Source: Oligoflexales bacterium (lineage in GTDB: Bacteria > Bdellovibrionota > Oligoflexia > Oligoflexales > Oligoflexaceae). From it: DNA of 9,339 bases. The position numbers and the translations under genes were made by a program. Each line of letters starts with the position of its first letter. The stretch's first letter is position 1. Under the pieces are notes generated by a model, which did not search any database, was not told the DNA's origin, and was given only the letters and a program-made list of their open reading frames with translations. The stretch spans positions 1 to 9,339 of the forward strand of contig JADFZC010000065.1 of assembly GCA_015232735.1 (NCBI GenBank), written 5' to 3'. This document shows, one piece after another, positions 7,013 to 9,339 of this stretch.

Positions 7013-7038
7013 CTCTTTCTCTTTCAGCGCCTTGGGAC

Positions 7039-9120
7039 TCAGCAAGATCGGTCCAAATCCCTGAATCCTTGGTTAATATTATTTTTTAATGCGGATAACC
7101 TTGAGAGATTTCGTTGTTTTTTCTCTTCGCGAGTATTTTGGCTGTCACCTGGATCATTATTTTCATCCAATATCAAATCCTTTGGGATCTCCAATAAAAA
7201 CCTGCTTGGCTTTCGTTCCTGTTTATGATTTCCGGAGTATCTCTCCTTTGCCCTTGACAGGAAAAGATGATCTTTTGCCCTAGTTATTCCAACATAAAAA
7301 ATCCTGCGTTCTTCCGAGATACTGAATTCTGTCATCGAACTGTTTCTATGTGGCAATAATTCCTCCTCGAGGCCGGCTATAAATACTGATGAGAATTCCA
7401 GTCCCTTGGCACCATGTATAGTCATAAGCGAGATAAAATTTCCATTGTCAGGACCATTTTCCTCCTCCTTTTTTTCTTCTTCGGAGAGGCAGATATGATC
7501 AATAAAATCAACGATATCAAGGTTATCTTTTTCTTTTAGAAAATCGTTGCAAACTTGTTCCATCCATGAAGGAATTTTTTTGAGCGACTCAACCTTCTTT
7601 TCTCGTGAACTTTGGTCTTTAACAGTTCTTTTCAAATCATCTATCAATCCAAATTTTTTAATTATTAATTCACATTGGGTTTTAATATCGGCACCATTTT
7701 TTATTTTGGTCAGGGACATTGTCTTTATGGCTTCAACGAAATCGTCCAGTTGACTGACGGTTTTTCCTTTCATATCTAAAAGTTTTCTTTCAATAACTTG
7801 GAAAGGGGAAATATTTTGTGAATTTGAAATGACCTCTATTTTTTCGAGTGTTTTAAGACCTATTCCCCGATGAGGCAGATTTATTATTCTCCAAAAAGCC
7901 AATCTGTCATTCGGATTAATGCACAATTTTAGGTAAGCGAAAAAATCTTTTATTTCCTTTCTTTCAAAAAATGAAAGCCCGCCAAAAATCCTGTAAGAAA
8001 GGCCACATTCCCTAAGTGCCAGTTCAATAGGTTTTGCCTGTGTGTTGGCTCTATACAGTATGGCGATATCTGTCAGTCTTTTGCCAGAGCCAAGCAAGGA
8101 AAGGCATTTTCTTGCTATCCATTCCGCTTCGGTGTTTTCATTTGAATGTGCCGACATGACAATTTTTGCACTGCTGTTATGGTTACTCCATAGCGATTTT
8201 TCTTTGCGGTTGCTGTTGTTTTTGATTAAGTGATTTGCAGCCTGCAAAATTGTATTTGTACACCGATAATTCTGTTCCAATTTGATAGTTAGAGTATGTG
8301 GAAATACTTTTTCAAAACGAAAGAGATTTTCAAATAAGGCTCCCCTCCAGCTGTATATTGATTGATCGTCATCGCCGACTATACAGATATTTTGATGCTT
8401 TTTTGCAAGAAGTTCCAATATGGTTAGTTGGGAAAAATTTGTGTCCTGAAATTCGTCGACAAGAAAATGAGTCAGTTTTTTCTCAAGCTCTTCTCGGATA
8501 GATTTATGTTCCTTTAGAACTATTACCGTTTTAAAGATGCAATCATCATAATCGACCACACGGTTTAATTTTAGCTGCCGCTCATAAAGTTCGTATATTT
8601 CCGAGAGACTTGCATTGTCTGAATCCATAATTCCATTGCTATTATTATGCCCATTTTTAAAATCCACACTTGAAACAAGATTGTTTTTTGCGTTGCTGAT
8701 TCTCGAGAGAACTTCTTCCGGTTTGAGATATCCGTTCCATTTTGTCTCTTCCAGTGCTTTTCTAACAAGGTCGATTTGATCCGATGTCGTAGCGATAGTG
8801 AAATTCTTATGGAGTCCGCAGTACTCGTAATACTTTCTTAAAATGGAAAGACAAAAACTGTGAAAGGTACCGATGTTCAGAACATTTGCTGAAGCTCCTG
8901 CTATCAACTTGACGCGTTCTTTCATTTCCCGGGCTGCTTTCCTGGTAAAAGTCAGGGCGACTATATTTGAAGGGGAAATTCCAGATTCGATCAAGTTTGC
9001 TATTCTATAGGATATTACCCTGGTCTTTCCGGTACCGGCTCCGGCAAGGATCATGATTGAACCATTAATGGTTGTTACAGCATAACGCTGCGGTGGGTTA
9101 AGTGCTGTCAAGTCTATCAT
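7039..9120 (-). CDS. uvrD: ATP-dependent DNA helicase, UvrD/PcrA/Rep family (SF1A)
   Basis: This 693-residue protein is a complete SF1A helicase, which unwinds DNA 3' to 5' in repair and replication restart. Motifs appear in order: Walker A AGAGTGKT (26-33), ALTFTRKAAREMKER (55-69), GTFHSF (84-89), Walker B LVDEFQDTN (220-228), GDDDQSIYSWRGA (249-261), EQNYRC (282-287), GGLSFFERKEIKDF (380-393), LMTIHGAKGLEFSSV (565-579) and the arginine-finger motif EERRIFYVGITRAK (603-616). The length is somewhat under the 720 or so of E. coli UvrD, with a short charged C-terminus. I chose ATG 9120, with AAAGG nine bases upstream; the in-frame TTG just before it is less likely. UvrD, PcrA and Rep cannot be separated with certainty here. 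Both flanks carry palindromic repeats. It converges with rpoH. Confidence 0.9.
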   Translation of the reverse strand: MIDLTALNPPQRYAVTTINGSIMILAGAGTGKTRVISYRIANLIESGISPSNIVALTFTRKAAREMKERVKLIAGASANVLNIGTFHSFCLSILRKYYEYCGLHKNFTIATTSDQIDLVRKALEETKWNGYLKPEEVLSRISNAKNNLVSSVDFKNGHNNSNGIMDSDNASLSEIYELYERQLKLNRVVDYDDCIFKTVIVLKEHKSIREELEKKLTHFLVDEFQDTNFSQLTILELLAKKHQNICIVGDDDQSIYSWRGALFENLFRFEKVFPHTLTIKLEQNYRCTNTILQAANHLIKNNSNRKEKSLWSNHNSSAKIVMSAHSNENTEAEWIARKCLSLLGSGKRLTDIAILYRANTQAKPIELALRECGLSYRIFGGLSFFERKEIKDFFAYLKLCINPNDRLAFWRIINLPHRGIGLKTLEKIEVISNSQNISPFQVIERKLLDMKGKTVSQLDDFVEAIKTMSLTKIKNGADIKTQCELIIKKFGLIDDLKRTVKDQSSREKKVESLKKIPSWMEQVCNDFLKEKDNLDIVDFIDHICLSEEEKKEEENGPDNGNFISLMTIHGAKGLEFSSVFIAGLEEELLPHRNSSMTEFSISEERRIFYVGITRAKDHLFLSRAKERYSGNHKQERKPSRFLLEIPKDLILDENNDPGDSQNTREEKKQRNLSRLSALKNNINQGFRDLDRSC

Positions 9121-9150
9121 CAAAAGTGACCTTTCAAAGCAATATAGTTA

Positions 9151-9177
9151 GTCGCTGGCGCGAAATGCGCCAGCGAC
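9151..9177. repeat. Perfect palindrome, 11-bp stem, just upstream of uvrD
   Basis: GTCGCTGGCGC and GCGCCAGCGAC pair perfectly around GAAAT. It starts 30 bp before the uvrD start codon, in the uvrD leader or promoter. As at 6791, it is preceded by TTA and followed by GTATCCTG, so it is the same element with a different but still fully paired stem. Confidence 0.75.
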
Positions 9178-9339
9178 GTATCCTGAAGAACATAGCGAGT
9201 ATAGGATCTCCCCGAAATTTCAGCATATTTCAAACAGATCCTAAGCAAGCTTTGCTTGCCAGGATACGTCCTAAGGCGCTGCCTGAAATTTCAGCATATT
9301 TCAAACAGATCCTAAGCAAGCTTTGCTTGCCAGGATACG
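9178..9339. repeat. Array of composite repeats, with an exact 55-bp direct repeat, open at the right edge
   Basis: After the palindrome comes GTATCCTG, then an AGGATCTC arm and GAAATTTCAGCATATTTC. An exact 55-bp sequence occurs at 9214-9268 and 9285-9339 (period 71 bp). It contains GCAAGC-TTT-GCTTGC hairpins and ends in CAGGATACG. Read on the minus strand, 9280-9214 gives GCGCCTTAGGAC followed by GTATCCTGGCAAGC, which is the right half of the element at 6808-6849 with two base changes in the arm. The array therefore holds one copy facing right and at least two truncated copies facing left. The region contains no gene. The exact identity of the 55-bp copies points to recent duplication. Confidence 0.75.

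Larger units (their letters stand above)
6791..7038. repeat. Segment bounded by 13-bp inverted repeats, filling the rpoH-uvrD gap
   Basis: The segment starts with GTCCCAAGGCGCT (6791-6803) and ends with its exact reverse complement AGCGCCTTGGGAC (7026-7038). Seen as direct repeats, CTTTCAGCGCCTTGGGAC occurs at 6802-6819 and again at 7021-7038. The segment exactly spans the space between two convergent genes: the first base is the G of the rpoH TAG, and the base after the last is the start of the complement of the uvrD TGA. It contains two hairpins and a three-copy tandem repeat. It may be a non-autonomous insertion (MITE-like) or a composite repeat grown from a bidirectional hairpin. It has no coding capacity and no clear target-site duplication. 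Confidence 0.55.

Overview
The window reads as chromosomal DNA of a Gram-negative bacterium with an AT-rich genome. The Gram-negative call rests on a sigma-32 (RpoH-type) sigma factor, a LysM lipoprotein and an AmgK/MurU-like kinase and nucleotidyltransferase pair. A member of the former Deltaproteobacteria (Desulfobacterota) would fit this gene set and the repeat-rich intergenic DNA, but that is an inference from gene content, not something a search has confirmed.

Layout from left to right: (1) The 5' part of a small membrane-protein gene on the minus strand runs off the left edge (1-178). (2) A leader of about 500 bp holds several orphan Shine-Dalgarno sequences but no convincing gene. (3) A plus-strand LysM lipoprotein gene (682-1893) is followed by an in-frame, stop-separated coding remnant (1900-2073). 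(4) About 740 bp of gene-free DNA contains small hairpins and a dispersed-looking inverted repeat. (5) A minus-strand cluster, transcribed right to left, encodes a diacylglycerol/lipid-kinase-family protein (4956-5900), an AmgK-like sugar kinase (3832-4911) and a MurU-like nucleotidyltransferase (2813-3835). The last two overlap by 4 bp (ATGA). (6) The sigma factor gene rpoH (5919-6791) is divergent, starting only 18 bp from the lipid-kinase start. (7) A 248-bp block between convergent genes is bounded by perfect 13-bp inverted repeats and contains three 44-bp tandem repeats. (8) A UvrD/PcrA-type helicase gene lies on the minus strand (7039-9120). (9) An array of related palindromic repeats runs off the right edge (9151-9339).

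How the genes may fit together: the kinase and nucleotidyltransferase look like a two-step salvage route, sugar to sugar-1-phosphate to NDP-sugar. AmgK and MurU do this for recovered cell-wall MurNAc. The lipid-kinase homologue appears co-transcribed, so the cluster may serve envelope precursor recycling. The LysM lipoprotein is also predicted to bind peptidoglycan, but it is not in the same operon.

The least conventional material is the palindromic repeat family. Its copies sit exactly at gene boundaries: the first base of one copy is the last base of the rpoH TAG stop codon, another arm abuts the uvrD stop codon, and a third copy lies 30 bp upstream of the uvrD start. The stems differ in sequence between copies but stay perfectly paired.
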